In this document: piece after piece, positions 34,671 to 48,015 of the stretch
How the letters are laid out: each line of letters begins with the position of its first letter
Numbering within the stretch: position 1 is the stretch's first letter
Source of the DNA: Cannabis sativa
Lineage: Eukaryota; Streptophyta; Magnoliopsida; Rosales; Cannabaceae
DNA: 64,000 nt
Reading direction: 5' to 3'
Assembly (NCBI RefSeq): GCF_029168945.1
Contig: NC_083603.1
Span: 42,532,396 to 42,596,395, forward strand
Notes under the pieces: model-generated
Database searches by the model: none
The model's input: only the letters and a program-made list of their open reading frames with translations
Told to the model about the DNA's origin: nothing
Program-made: the position numbers and the translations under genes

Positions 34671-37600
34671 ACAATTTTTTTTTGTTTGTTTTTAATCACC
34701 AATTTTATTATAATTCACTTAGAAGAAATATGATCACCTTAAGAAAAACAGAAGAAATTAATATGATCATAATTTATACATTTACTGTAATCCATTTTCG
34801 AAATTGCCAATAGATTACTTATTAGGTGAGCAAACGCTTATATATATATATATACACACACAAAAAATACCTATCTTGTTTCATATATATTTTATTAAAA
34901 AGAAAAATCTTTTTAAGACTACATGCAAAAATGAAAAAGAAAGATTCTAGAAAAGGATGTGTTCTACAAATCTAAGTAACTATTTATAAATGAAAAAATA
35001 TTTGAGAGACAAGGAAGAGTACTATATCTTTTGGATAGAGAAAAGATATTATATATGACGACCGACATATATATGATCATTTTTTGTCAACTCTTTTCAT
35101 TCAAAAATGAGTACTTAAATTAGAGATATTATATATTTATCAAAAGTAATTATTTCTTTCTTTTTGTACAACTTCTTTAATTAATTACTCAATTAATAGT
35201 TTCTTCATACAAACTCATTTGCAAAATACTCTTTCCATATTCACGTAAATAATTCCTTAAAAATAATTAAAAACAAAGGACATGATTACGTTCAATCCTC
35301 AACAAAATCCTTTTTATCCTTATTACCTTGTAAAGAAAAACTTTACAAATAAACTAGAGCTTAATTAAGTATAATTAATTATTTTTATTAAAAAAAGCAT
35401 AATTAATTTAAATTTTGACTATTGCAGCCAAACCACTTTTAATATTTATAATTGTTACATTTATGATCCTAATTAAAAAAGTGATGATAAAAGTTATTTA
35501 TTTTACGATTTTGTTATAATTTTTGGTCATTAAGTTCAATTTAAAAATAGATGGCGACATATTATTGGACTATATATTAAATAAACTAAAAAAATATGTC
35601 ATCACATATTTTTGAGCTAACATTTAACGAACTTAATTGGCATTTAATAATTAAAAAAATACGATTACAACAAAATCATAAGATAAATAAAGTAGTCATT
35701 CTTTTTTTATTATTATTAAAATCATATTTTCACAGCAAATATTCCATGCATGTATATATAACATGTCAACCACCAAGAAAAAAACCACGTCCTATATATA
35801 CAGTTAACACATGCACAATAGTACATCATATGTAAAAGAAACCATATGACAAAAAACCACGTACTATATTAGTATTAAGGATAAACACATATTTTGACAC
35901 TATAAAAAATCATTTTACTTTTAGTAACAACAAAATTTGTGATTAAAAGTAAAACAATTACGACTAATTATAAATTAATTTTTATTTTATCGATCTTTAC
36001 ATATTTTTCTACACGTCTAAAGATCTATGTTATACAGATAATATATATTCAATATCTAAACAACATTTTTCTTCGGCGATAATCTGTCAAGTATCGAAAG
36101 CCATAAGATAAATCTGTGCTTCGGTATTGTGATTCTATTCCACACACACCTCTATGCTAAGGGATTTTCTGCTTAGACGAGTAAATTAAGGAGACTTAGG
36201 AGAGTATACCCCTTACTAATTAATTTTATACTTCCTTGTCAAGAATTAATGAATGCATCAAATTTAATTATATTATTCTTTCGTTTTGACAAATACATGT
36301 CTCCAATACCCAATTGTTGGTACTCGATGCCATGTACACCAATTCTGTGCCAAGATAGACTGATGAACCCATTGAACCCAAATTTTTGTTGCCACTGCCC
36401 ATACATATTTGCCTATTACTGATCATTTCATTTAACAATATTTCGGCACCAACATTTGATATGGGCTTGTAGCCCTAGTAAAAAAAGAATTGCCCACAAT
36501 TAAAAAATTAATTTTTTTTTTAATTATTCGATAATTATACACCAAAATAGATAATATAAATTACCCCATAATTATTTTTTTATAATTATTATGCTCCTAT
36601 AATTTTTTTTTTTTCTTGGAGTGATTATAAATGTTTTTACTTATAGGTACAAAATTTTATTACAATTAAATTCCCACAAAGCAAAAAATCATGATTCTTT
36701 ATATTGATGATAATAATCCAATTAATTAGACTAATGACTAATAATCCGATCAATTCTTTTCAAAAAAAAAAAAATAAATAAATAAATAATCCGATCAATT
36801 AATCAAATTATTATTAAAAGGAGAGGAGGTTAGTACACGTGAGAGGCACGTGATCATACAGTTGTATAGATAGAGAGAACACAGAATTGTGAAAATTTTA
36901 ATAAGTGTGGAATTTTTGGGAGGTGGGGTAATGGGTCAACCACAAAAGCAGTTTCTCTGTTGGGAAAAACAGAATATGTTCCATCATCACACAATCAGAT
37001 TGAATCTCCACCATTGGATTCTAATTTCTTCATACAAAAACAAATGATCATAATATTCATATATATCGATTTATTAGGTTACTACAAACCATTTTTATTC
37101 AAGTGCGATTACACATCAAAAAGCTCCTTAGTGGGTTCCTCAGTGAAGTGAATATGTGAAAAGAAGAGGAAACACACAATAAAAATTAAAAAAAATAATA
37201 ATAAAATAAAATAAAATTAAGCCCTCTTTCTCTGGAATCCTGGCAGAAATTTCTTCAAGCAAGTTGGCCTCCCCTATTTGGACATATCCACAGAAAATAA
37301 CTATATATGGTCCTTTAGTTGTGGTAATAATATCATTGTACTTAAGGATATTCAGTAATTGTTGTATATTATTGGATTATATATATGCATATATAGTGGG
37401 TTGAATCATAAACATTACTATTGTCCACATTATTGTACTGTAGGGTATCCTTAATATATCTTCCTACATAGTAGCTAGCTTATTAGAATCTTTGTATGTT
37501 GTACAATATATTTATTTATTCTCTCTTTTTTAAATATTCAAAAATATTACTTTATCTATATAATTTATATATATATATATTGACTATTATCTTTTAATGT

Positions 37601-37840
37601 TATTTTTGCAAAATAACATTATATTTGGTGCTTTCGTTTCTGCCATTCTATTTTCAATCACAATGTTATAATATCATTTTGTACTAATAACTATCAAATG
37701 TTATTTTTTTTTCAACTATAACATCAAAAGTTAGGTACATTAAAAATATATTCTACATAATTATAAATTTTTAGTTAATTTTCACGTCCGAGTCCGAAAT
37801 TGCATGGTGAAATATTTGTTTCAAATCTTTTTAATAACTG
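34671..37840. other. AT-rich intergenic DNA with a short TTTAGTCAC relic
   Basis: Mostly featureless. 35898-35990 starts CACTATAAAAAATCATTTTA and has the GTGATTAAAAGTAA motif, a truncated member of the TTTAGTCAC family. 36060-36480 is less AT-rich and may be an LTR remnant, but no PBS or coding domain is visible. No gene found. Confidence 0.4.
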
Positions 37841-37844
37841 TATT

Positions 37845-38035
37845 CATTATAGTTTCAGTATCATTCCTGTAAATGTTTGATAATTTCCGAATAGTTTACA
37901 GTATTAAAAATAAAGTTCTTAATATTTCAGTTTACCACGTTTGTTCTAAAAACTTCAAACGTATTTTCAACACTGTAAATTGTTCGGAATTTTATAAAAA
38001 TTTATAGAGATGATATTAAAAACATAACGATCACC
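37845..38035. repeat. Inverted-repeat MITE, family member 2
   Basis: The left arm has TATCATTCCTGTAAATG...GTTTACAGTATT and the right arm has AACACTGTAAATTGTTCGG...GATGATATTAAAAACATAACG. The arrangement and motifs match those at 23900-24085, so the two are divergent copies of one family. Confidence 0.55.
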
Positions 38036-38624
38036 GCCATAAAAAAAATATCATGTCATGTATTTTCAGACACAGAGATTGACTATAAAAAACTATAATA
38101 GAAGGTTAACGGTACCACTACTCAATTTTAGGAGTAATAAATCGCGAAAGGTAAAAGGTTCATTTTTGTTATCTTGGCTTAATAGCACATCAAATAAGCT
38201 GTGCTACTCTTTATTAATATATATAGCATCATTAGAGAAGCTCTAAATGGATCAATGGAACAGATTAAGATGCAAAGTACGGGCTTGCTTCATTCCCCTC
38301 CTCCTCATCTATTTATTTATTATTATTATATAATATTGTAATTTAGTTTAGGTGTTAAATTTGTATTTTTTTTTATTTTAAATAATTATATATATATATA
38401 TGTTCAGTCGAATCCTAATTAATGGTTATTAACAATTCCTCTTAGCCCTCACCCTAATAGAGTATTAGAAGTGAGAAGCCTAACTAAATGGGGAATGAAG
38501 GTGTATTAGACAAGGTGTTGATTGTATTCGAAAGAGTATTGTAATTAAACACTAATAATTTTTAGAACTACTTTTGGTTAATAATATTATATAACAGTTA
38601 TATGCATATAAAATACTTCTCATT

Positions 38625-39110
38625 TTTTGTCATCATAACTAAAAAATATCATAATACCCCCTATGTCATCATTATAACAAGTCTACAACTTAAAGTATTA
38701 GTCGCAATAAATTTTATCACTAACAATAATTTGTGACTAAATTAAGTGTAACGTTCCCGCTTTAAGTTTTTATTGGGTCCAGACCAAGTCAAACACGCTT
38801 AACTGTGGAGTTCTTTCATGATGGGCTACCGAAAAACAAGATGCACCTTGTTGATATAGGTAGTACCAATCAATCCAATTAAGCACTCTTCAACTATGTA
38901 GTCTCATACCGACACAGTCTCAGAATCATCCCACTTGATCTTTCTAAGCGATGTGTGATTGCATAACTTATTCAGTATTTCTCCTTACGAATTACGAGAC
39001 TACTGACTATCACACTAAGTTACATTATGTTATAACTAAAAATAACATTATATTAGTCGACAAAAAAATTCTACATTATATGACTAAAACATTGTCATTT
39101 ATTTTAGTGC
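38625..39110. repeat. TTTAGTCAC-motif MITE, copy B, split by a Cassandra LTR
   Basis: TTTGTGACTAAATTAAG precedes, and TAACTAAAAATAACA and ATGACTAAAACA follow, the Cassandra solo LTR (38747-39014). The LTR therefore inserted into an older repeat of the TTTAGTCAC family. Limits are approximate. Confidence 0.5.
38747..39014 (-). mobile_element. Cassandra TRIM solo LTR carrying 5S rRNA-like sequence
   Basis: 268 bp bounded, in minus-strand sense, by TGTGATAGTCAGTAGTC and GGGAACGTTACA. The minus strand of 38783-38827 reads AGAACTCCACAGTTAAGCGT followed by GTTTGACTTGG. This closely follows the 5S rRNA internal promoter region, the hallmark of Cassandra LTRs. Flanking pentamers TTAAG and CTAAG differ at one base, consistent with a 5-bp target duplication. 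No internal domain or second LTR is present, so it is a solo LTR formed by LTR-LTR recombination. A pol III-type promoter is expected from the family, not shown. Confidence 0.85.
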
Positions 39111-39835
39111 TCCATGGTGCAAAGTAACTATCAAACACCTCAAAATTCATAGTAAGGTTAGATATAGAAACACATATTACACCCACATTAATACATTATA
39201 TTGCATAATATGAATGATGTATAAATTTATATATACAATCATTACACCTTTAGAGTGGGATCCCATTATTTGAATTGTGTGATAATATTGAGACTAATTA
39301 CACACATTGTGTGTAAGTATAATATTATTAGATGATGAAGTTAGCATTAATCATATATATTAATTGGCACACAATACTATAAAAAAAAATTACAAGTAGT
39401 TATATATAATGACCAAAAATGAAAAAGAAATATATATTAGTTCAAAAGGGATTCTAACTTATTAGGAGGCTGCATATTGAAAGGAAATGTATGTGGTCAG
39501 ACTATGCCTAAAATTTCAGTACTAAATTTGTGATTATATAGGAATAAATATCTATACGTCTTTTACATAAATGGAAAAGATATTAAAGCTGAAAGTATCC
39601 CCCAATATATATAAGATATAATATATAGTAGACACTGCATTTTAATTGAACAATGTAGTTAGAAAGTTAGTTTGTTGTGAATAAAAACCATATATAACAA
39701 ACATACATAAAAGAAAAATTAATTTAATTGATCTTGAAATTTGATTGGTTAAGAGTGAAGTTAATACACATCAGCATTGATTTTGACGTTTAATGAAGTA
39801 GAGGAGACACACCCAACTAATTATATACATAGCAT

Positions 39836-40005
39836 TGCTATTTAGCACCAGTATTACTGTTTAGCACTTTCTAAATGTGTCGTTTTGAGATTGGTTAGCA
39901 AAATATTCTAAACATTATTACATTAAATTATATGAGATTTAATATTTAATTATACTAAGTGCGTTAAAAAACACTAAGAACCACTAATAACTTTTAACAT
40001 TTTTG
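39836..40005. repeat. Small MITE-like repeat (GCATTGNTATTNRGCAC family), copy 1
   Basis: GCATTGCTATTTAGCACC at its left, and the phrases TTTAGYAYTTTCT and GATTGGTTAGCAAAAT-like inside, align loosely with 45963-46132. It lies 0.7 kb upstream of SWEET gene 2. Boundaries are approximate. Confidence 0.4.
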
Positions 40006-40497
40006 TTATATAGATATAATGAGAAGAAATAGGGATTAGGAAATCCCTAGAACTGAAAGTATGAGTTGTAAACCCTTAAGTCCACTTGGTGGGTGCCACG
40101 TCAGAAAAAGCTCTAGTGGGACCCACATGAAGTTTGTGAATGTACCATGAATGGTACTAGTAAATAGGGCTTAGCTGGTGAAAAAATCAAAAATGTGAAT
40201 GTGGGGTGTTACTTGAAGATAAATAATAATCCAAATACGGTTAAATATGGCAATATAGCCAATAGCCAATAGGGTCTGCAAAAAGCTTTTAAGGGATCAA
40301 GTTAATATAAAGTAAAAATAAACAACTGGAAGGAATCAATTTCTTTCCTTTTTTATTTTTAAGAGTGTTGTTATATTTTGATCATATATATAAGCATATA
40401 TTATTAAGTAAATTATAATACTTTTTTACATTTTTTTTTAAAATTATATATTAATATTTTATGCAACTTGCTGAGTTCGATGGCTCTCTCATCTCCC

Positions 40498-40507
40498 TAT
40501 ATAAATA
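40498..40507 (+). promoter_or_regulatory. TATA box of SWEET gene 2
   Basis: TATATAAATA in the context CTCCCTATATAAATAGC, 205 bp upstream of the ATG at 40712. Confidence 0.6.
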
Positions 40508-40711
40508 GCTTAACTTCCTTCACTTATGACCACACCTCACTGAGTTGCGTTATATGAGCTAAGAGCACTTCTCTTAAGAATATCAAACACTTTATTAGGC
40601 AAGAGAGTTTGGAGTGTGTGTAGTGAGAAATATATATATAAAGAGATTTTCTCAATCTTCTTATATATTATTATTAACTCCTTCAAATTTCATTCAAGAG
40701 ATTTATATAAC

Positions 40712-42252
40712 ATGGCTGCTCCTCACCACTACCTCATCTTTGCATTCGGTCTCTTAGGTATTTTATACATAAATTATATGAGCATGTATATATACATCAA
40801 TATATATATATTCATTCTTTCACTCGATCTTCTATAAGTGTATTATTAGATAATAATGTAGGTTGTAATGTACGTAGTGCAAATATTTTTGGATCAAAAC
40901 TAATAATTATTGGAAAATTTCTTTTTTTTTTTTTGTATATTTTGTAGGTAACATCGTGTCGTTCATGATGTTCCTTGCTCCAATGTAAGAAGCCCTTTTA
41001 ACTATATTTATTATTATATATAATGAGATAAATTATTAGTATTCATATATATTAACATAAATTTGGATTTTATGTATATTTTTTACAGCCCAACATTTCA
41101 CAAGATTTATAAGAAGAAATCAGCAGAAGGATTTCAATCGCTACCATACGTGATTGCACTACTGAGCTCAATGTTGTGGATATACTATGCCTTGCTTAAG
41201 AAAGATGCTTTGCTTCTCATTACTATTAACTCATTTGGTTGTGTCATTGAGACTATTTACATTGCCTTGTTCATCTTTTATGCTCCCAAGAAATCTAGGG
41301 TATTAAAACTTGATCCACCGACTATTCATATTTTATTTAAACATTATTAATATTGAGATCACAAAAAAATATATTATATTATATATATGTTAATAAAATT
41401 AATTATTTAATTGATTGATATTAATGCAGATTGAAACTGTGAAGCTTCTTATGTTGTTGAATGTTTTTGGTTATGGGTTGATGCTTGTGTTGACTACTTT
41501 CCTAGCCAAAGGTGATAAACGTCTCCAAGCCGTTGGATGGATCTGTCTTGCTTTTAATCTTGGTGTATTTGCTGCACCTCTTTGTATCATGGTACGTACA
41601 TACTCCATAATATATATATTGATTAAAATTATATATAATATATATATTTAATATTTTATATAATATATGTGCAGAGGCAAGTTATTAAAACGAAGAGCGT
41701 TGAGTTCATGCCATTCCAGTTATCATTTTTCTTGACATTAGGCGCAGTCATGTGGTTCTTTTATGGTCTTCTACTTAAGGACTATAATATAGCTGTAAGT
41801 ATATTTATATATATATTTATTTATATATAAATAAATTCTGACTGACCCATTTCACTTCACTTATTAATATATTATTATTATTTTTGTCTTATTATATGTA
41901 TACACAGTTTCCAAATGTATTGGGGTTCTTTTTTGGCATTGCTCAAATGGCACTTTACATTGTGTTCAAAAATGCCAAAAAGAGTGTGATATTAGTAGTT
42001 GAGGATCAACCAAACAAGCTTCAAGAATTATCTGAACATGTTATTGATGTGGTCAAAATCAGCACACTTGTTTGCCCAACTGAACTAAATCAAGTAGTTC
42101 TACACCAATTGACTACTTCGACCAATAATGATATTAATCAAGCTCAAGGAAATAATAATAATGACAAAATTGAAGAAAATAAAGTCCAAGAAAATATTAC
42201 TATCAATAAGGAAGTTGCTGTTGTGGTTGTTGGCTTAGCTAGCTCTAGCTAG
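40712..42252 (+). CDS. SWEET: SWEET sugar transporter (clade III-like), 6 exons
   Basis: Exons 40712-40757, 40948-40984, 41089-41299, 41430-41591, 41675-41794 and 41908-42252 give 306 residues with the canonical six-exon SWEET structure. The first MtN3 bundle (about residues 8-95) has [33 protein letters not shown] and TINSFGC. The second (about 130-216) has [19 protein letters not shown] and PNVLG. The tail of about 90 residues is Asn/Gln/Val-rich and hydrophilic. Exon 3 (211 nt) and the second-bundle exon (120 nt) are identical in length to those of the upstream paralog, supporting a tandem duplication now about 13.7 kb apart. Sucrose or hexose export at the plasma membrane is inferred from the clade. 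Confidence 0.94.
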
Positions 42253-45200
42253 CTTTTCTACTCAAGTTTGACCGATTGATAATATATATATATTGAAGGG
42301 AATACTATTATATATCTAAGTTTATTATTATTATATTATTATTATTAATTTTTATAATGTAATAATATTTTGCTTGTATTTAATTTGCTAACGTGTGGTG
42401 TCTTAAATCAGTCCCCTAAGCTCTGCTTAATTATTAATTAGCTAGCAATATTATATATATATAGCTTTGATCAATATTATTATTCCCTTCTTATATATAT
42501 ATTATTAATATATATATATAATTTCCAAAAGAATTGTAATAGGTCTTGGTTTGCATGTAACTTTCAAAGGCTCATGCCACTTGTACCTCTTCTTTTATGT
42601 AATTACATGCTACGTACGGTTATTCCTTTAATTATTTCTTTTAAAACCAACTTTTATTATTTTTGGTATATTCTTTTCTTTATTCTCTTTATAATGCATT
42701 AGTATATATTTATATGTTCATATAAGAAAAAAGTATGGTAAGATAACCATGTAAAAGAATAAGTTAAAAGATACATAATATTTATTTACTAAATAATGAT
42801 TATAGGAATGAAAAAGCTATGATGTAATGCAATGAATATTTATATATTTCCAATTTTATATATAATTTGGTTACACACGAGTAAAAAGATAGTGGCCTTA
42901 ATTCAATCTGAAGAAAGATGCAAACATTCTCCTTATATCTATATTATTAATTTGTCTAAAGTTGAATAATAAAGCCTCTTTTTTAAGTATATATACATTT
43001 GCGTGTATGTGCATATATATTGTGCTTTATATGTATACTTTAGTATATATAAATTTATAATTTATTAATTACTAATGCGAAATATAAGCTTAATTACGGC
43101 CACCATGGAGACCAATTTAAGTATAGTTTTCCAATTTCTTGGAAAGTATATTTCACAAAAGAAAATTCCCAAACCTATAAAATAATTATATATTGAATAT
43201 GATATAAAATTAAGGAAATTGGCTTTCGATATAAATATATAATTGGAATGAGATACATGAATGCATACTCGAAAAAAAAAAATGCAGTCAAAATCATATA
43301 AAAAAATAAATATATTTATAGTTCAAAATCATAAAAAAATGTATATATTTTCAGTAGTTAAGATTATAAAGGTTGCATCGACCCATAATATGATAATTTG
43401 GGAGAAACATAAAAACGGTCGGCTATAATTGTTGCTGAGCGATTTAAGGAAGAAAATACATGAAACTAAGTATGTATGTTTTTGTGTATATATATAATTA
43501 TTTTCTTAAAAAAAAAAAATAATAAAAAGAATCCACTTTGTGATAGACTCTTTTGATGGATCATCTAGAGAGTTAGCTGTTTTAGAAAATAGAAATGACC
43601 TTTTTTTGGTTAAGATATTTAATTAATATTGTCCAAAATGGTTAGGTGTACAGACCCCCAGTGACCAAAATCTTCCTGAATCTAATTAGTGGAGAATCAT
43701 AGAGATTCTATTATATAATCAATAAAAGCTGTATACTATTACTATTACAAAGTTAATTTCAAGTGCCAATTAAAAGAGTGTTGATAAAGTTTACAATATC
43801 AATTTTTTAATCTAATTAATTACAATATAGGGTTTTTAGCTATATAGCACAATGTAAGATTAACAATCGCCTAGACAAAGCTTCGAGACTTGGATCTAGT
43901 CCTTTCATATATTATTTTTTATTACACATTACATGCATATATATATATAGATCATATATTAATATTATATATTGGGTACAAATTAATATATATTATTATT
44001 CCATTAGTATTATTTTTGGTCATGCAAAGATGCAAAAAGAGTACTATTGGAGACATTTACCGCACACGTATTAAGTCCTAACTATAAATTATATATCTCA
44101 TCAAAAGAGTACCAGACATATTTTATATAAATTTATTTCTTAAAAAAGTTATATAATATAATATTTAGTTTGACTAAAAGTTATTGGAATCAAATCACCA
44201 ATAATATTAATGATTAATAACATGCTCTTCTACTTTGTAGTATTGATGGTTTACAATTACTCACTAATAAATAAAATAAAATAAATGAATCTAGCTTGCT
44301 ATAATATATTTATTGATATATATATATATATTTTCTTTACAATGGACCAAGAGCTATAGAGCTAAGTATATAGGTATGTTTCAAGGGCTAAAAAATGAAA
44401 CAAAAAGTATTATATTGCCCGGCATCTTGGAATAATAAACGCTTAAAAGATTATTAATAAATAGTATATATTATAATTTATTTATATATTTATATTTAGT
44501 AATACAAGTCAATATATAAATATTAATTTGGGCTTTTGTTGCACCAGTCGCGGTCATTAAAAAGCTAAAATGAGGTCCAAATTAAACAAAGTGTGTCAGC
44601 TACACAGTCCAAGTAAATTATTTTTTTGGCCACATACATTATTTGCTTTCACACATTAGTAGGTAATAATTAATAATTAAACTTGTTTAATTAATAAATT
44701 AATAAATGGTGAAAGATCGATGAAAGAATAAAAGCTTTACGTTATAATGACCGGCCATCATCGATTGCATAACAACTAATTCATCATTTTTATATATTCA
44801 TCGTAGGACTCCACTCTTCATGACATATTTATATATCTCCAAACACTTACATGTTCGGTACCTAAAAACCTAGGTATACATACATTAATTATATTTACCC
44901 TCATCAAATAACTTGATATTAATTAATTATAATGGGTAAATATTATTTTGAGTGTTGTGTTTTATATTTTTTTTAAATGGTACAAAAAAGTTCGATCTTT
45001 ATGCATGTTCAATTTTAATGTGAGTTGCTATGTAGATTTTAGTTGCGATTTAGGTTGTTCCGGTTGGTTGTTATGTGAGTTGCTATATGGATTTCCGTAA
45101 AATAAAAAAAATAAAAAAATAAAAAAAAAACTTTAAAGTAAATATAAAAAAATTCCTTGATTATATTAAAAAAAAAATTAAGCTTAAATTATTAATTTGT

Positions 45201-45960
45201 ACTATTTTAAAAAAATATATATATAAAATCTGTCTAATGTCCAAATAGATAGTCCAATTATTAATTTTTATAAAATACTATCTAAAATAATATTTAACTA
45301 CTAATTAATTATATTTCTCAAATATATACTTTTAGTACAAAAATCACATGTAAATTTAATTAGAGGTAAAACATATTTGATTATTTAGTCACAATATATT
45401 ATCTTTTTTGCAAAACGGACAATTTTACAGTTACAATTCTAGCTAACTGTTGAGAATAATAAAAGTATATCTAATTATTGATATGGATCATCATTTAGGA
45501 TGGTACAAATTACAATATACCTTATTATATATATATACTAGGTAGCAGAGTATTTGATCATTGATCATTGATATGAATCGTACCTTTGATATACAATTAA
45601 TCATTAATTCCTACAAATAATAATCTTAATTAGTTAATAATTATAAGTAAGATTATTAATCGCGTTGGATCCCACTGTGTACTGCGTCAGAAAACCTCTA
45701 ACCAAGGCCCATTCTTGGGTATATAGCATTTCATTATATCTTTGGGATCGTATATATAGTTATAAATTATTATATTTATATATATTAAGCTATACATATA
45801 TATCACCAAGAAATTAAAATCCACTAATTATATATAGTCTTGCAAAACAAACAAAACAAAAAAATGAAAAATCTATATTGTGTTACACGTACGTACAAAC
45901 ATTGGCATCATCTATTGTCGATGACTAACAGTTTTTCACAAACTATAGTATAAATATATT
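42253..45960. other. SWEET gene 2 3' flank and AT-rich intergenic DNA
   Basis: Several AT-rich possible polyadenylation sites lie within 130 bp of the stop. Beyond them are simple TA tracts and no coding, LTR or inverted-repeat structure that I can support. Confidence 0.4.
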
Positions 45961-45962
45961 AA

Positions 45963-46132
45963 GAGCATTGATATTAGGCACATTAGTGGTGTTTAGTATT
46001 TTCTCGACATGTTATGTTGCAATTGGCTAGTGATACTTTCTAAAAGATATTATGTTAAACTATGTAGGACTCAATACTTAGTTAGACCAATAACGATATT
46101 AACACATAATAAAATATTAAGCACCAACGCCC
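45963..46132. repeat. Small MITE-like repeat, copy 2
   Basis: GAGCATTGATATTAGGCAC at the left and the inverse of ...TTAAGCACCAACGCCC at the right form imperfect terminal repeats. The interior aligns with 39836-40005. Confidence 0.45.
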
Positions 46133-46905
46133 TTTGGCATTTCTAGTATATTAATTAGAAAAAGGAAACATAATAAAATAAATAAATTTGATGTAATATG
46201 GTGGCTACGTTCCCCAATGAGTTTGATAGATTTAGGAGACAGAATACTGATGTGGCAGTTTTTGGAGTTGTAGTATTTTGTCGTTCTTATTAAATGGTTG
46301 CATGTGATTAAATACATCTTTAAACAGGCCGTACTACGCCTTCTTCTTTTTTTTACATATTAATTATAAATATATTTATATATATATAAACTACATGATC
46401 TTCTTTCTTCTTCTAATTAAAAAAAAAAATCCAAAAATTTTGATAATCGAGTCGATGACGTTTCTTGGGTTTAGAACAAATTAACTAATTAACGTACTTA
46501 CATTAATAATTCTTAAAAGTTATGAGATTTTTCATGTTTATAAGTTATCATCTCTAACTTTAAAGTCTAAAGTACTCATCTCTTCTCGTACAATATAAGT
46601 AACTCATTTTTTTTTAAATTCATATATATATATATATAAGTAAAAGGTTTAATTTTTTTTTCCTGGTAATTCGCCTGTAATTAAGACTAAAGTGACAAAT
46701 GAAAAGTCTCACCTGTAATTCGCCTATATACATATATTTCAGTTATCAAAAATTGTGTACCTAGCTATTATGTAATTTTAACTTATACTGTTATATACAA
46801 ATTTTTTAGTGTTTTTTTATATTACTCCTATATGTCGAGAAATACTAATGTCGTCACTCCTATTTAAATAAGATTTCAGGTGTAGTTTATCATTACTATA
46901 TATAT
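46133..46905. other. AT-rich intergenic DNA
   Basis: No supported gene or repeat; a minus-strand frame at 46117-46317 has no family signature. Confidence 0.35.
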
Positions 46906-47170
46906 ATTTCACTACCAAAAAGTTATTTTACAAAATTTGTGACTAAAATTAAAAATTTGTGATTAATTATAAATTATCATTCTAATATTGTAATTAAAAA
47001 ATTTATAGCTAAAAATATTAATCACCAAGTTAGGACTAAAACTAAAATAGTGACAACTTATATTTAAATATTATATTTTAGTCACAAATAATATTTTTTT
47101 TATGATTAAATTCACATTTAAATTTATATTGTGACTAAAAAATTGTTACTAAAAGTATATTTTTTTAATA
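46906..47170. repeat. TTTAGTCACAA-motif MITE, copy C
   Basis: Begins CACTACCAAAAAGTTATTTT and contains repeated TTTGTGACTAAA/TTTAGTCACAA and GTGACAAC. It ends in TTACTAAAAGTATATTTTT. Same family as 34396-34670. Confidence 0.5.
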
Positions 47171-47479
47171 TATGTATACAATTTATTGTGATATTTATTT
47201 ATTTGAAGAAACTTATATATATTAATATTGAAATATTACTTATACGAAACTAGTTATTATTATTTTTTTTGAAAGAAAATATTATCTTTTCAGTAAACCT
47301 ATTTTTTGAGTTTTTTTTTTCTTTTGAGAAAAAAATCTATTTTTTTGAGTTGGACCCTAAACTTTCTGAATGTCCATTACGAAAAAATGAGTTAGATCTT
47401 TCTTATCCCCACGTGTGATACTAATAAATTTATTCATCAAAATAACGAGAGAAATTAGAAAGCGCTAACACATTACCAA

Positions 47480-48015
47480 TTTTTTTATCCTAATAAAAGA
47501 AAGAAAAAAATAAGACATATGAGCAAACAAGTGTTGTAGTGTAGTGTGTGAAGTTAAGTCCCTAACCATAATTATGAAGAGAAAAAAAAAAGAATAATAT
47601 ATGAAAATAATTAAAATAATAAGTATTATTTTTAAACATTGCTACTATTAGGTACTATAGTACTTACAACTAAGAGATACTACGGTAATATTTCTGAAGG
47701 CATTATCAGTGATGATTCCTTAGTAGTGATTTTTTTATCCTAATAAAAGAAAGAAAAAATAATAAGAAGACATATGAGCAAACAAGTGTTGTAGTGTAGT
47801 GTGTGAAGTTAAGTCCCTAACCATAATTATGAAGAGAAACAAAAAAAAAAAAAGAATATTATATGAAAATAATTAAAATAACAATAAATAAATAATAAGT
47901 ATTGTTGTTGATTACTATTAGGTACTAATAGTACTTAGCGTACAACTAAGAGATACTACCGTAATATTTTTGATTGTTATTAGGCATTATCAGTACATTC
48001 CTTAGTAGTGATTTT
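47480..48015 (+). repeat. Tandem duplication of a 250-285 bp unit
   Basis: Unit 1 (47480-47730) and unit 2 (47731-48015) both start TTTTTTTATCCTAATAAAAG. Both carry AGCAAACAAGTGTTGTAGTG and AAGTTAAGTCCCTAACC, and end CCTTAGTAGTGATTTTT. They differ mainly in A-run lengths and small insertions, including a TTGTTGATT-type insertion in unit 2. Confidence 0.85.

Noticed and set aside
27000..40490. Possible third SWEET gene or pseudogene between the pair
   Set aside because: Looked for KKKS-EGFQS and TINSFGC-type sequence by eye on both strands; none found, though a badly decayed copy could be missed.
47480..48015. Tandem units considered as a CRISPR-like or satellite array
   Set aside because: Only two long units without spacers, in plant DNA; a simple duplication.
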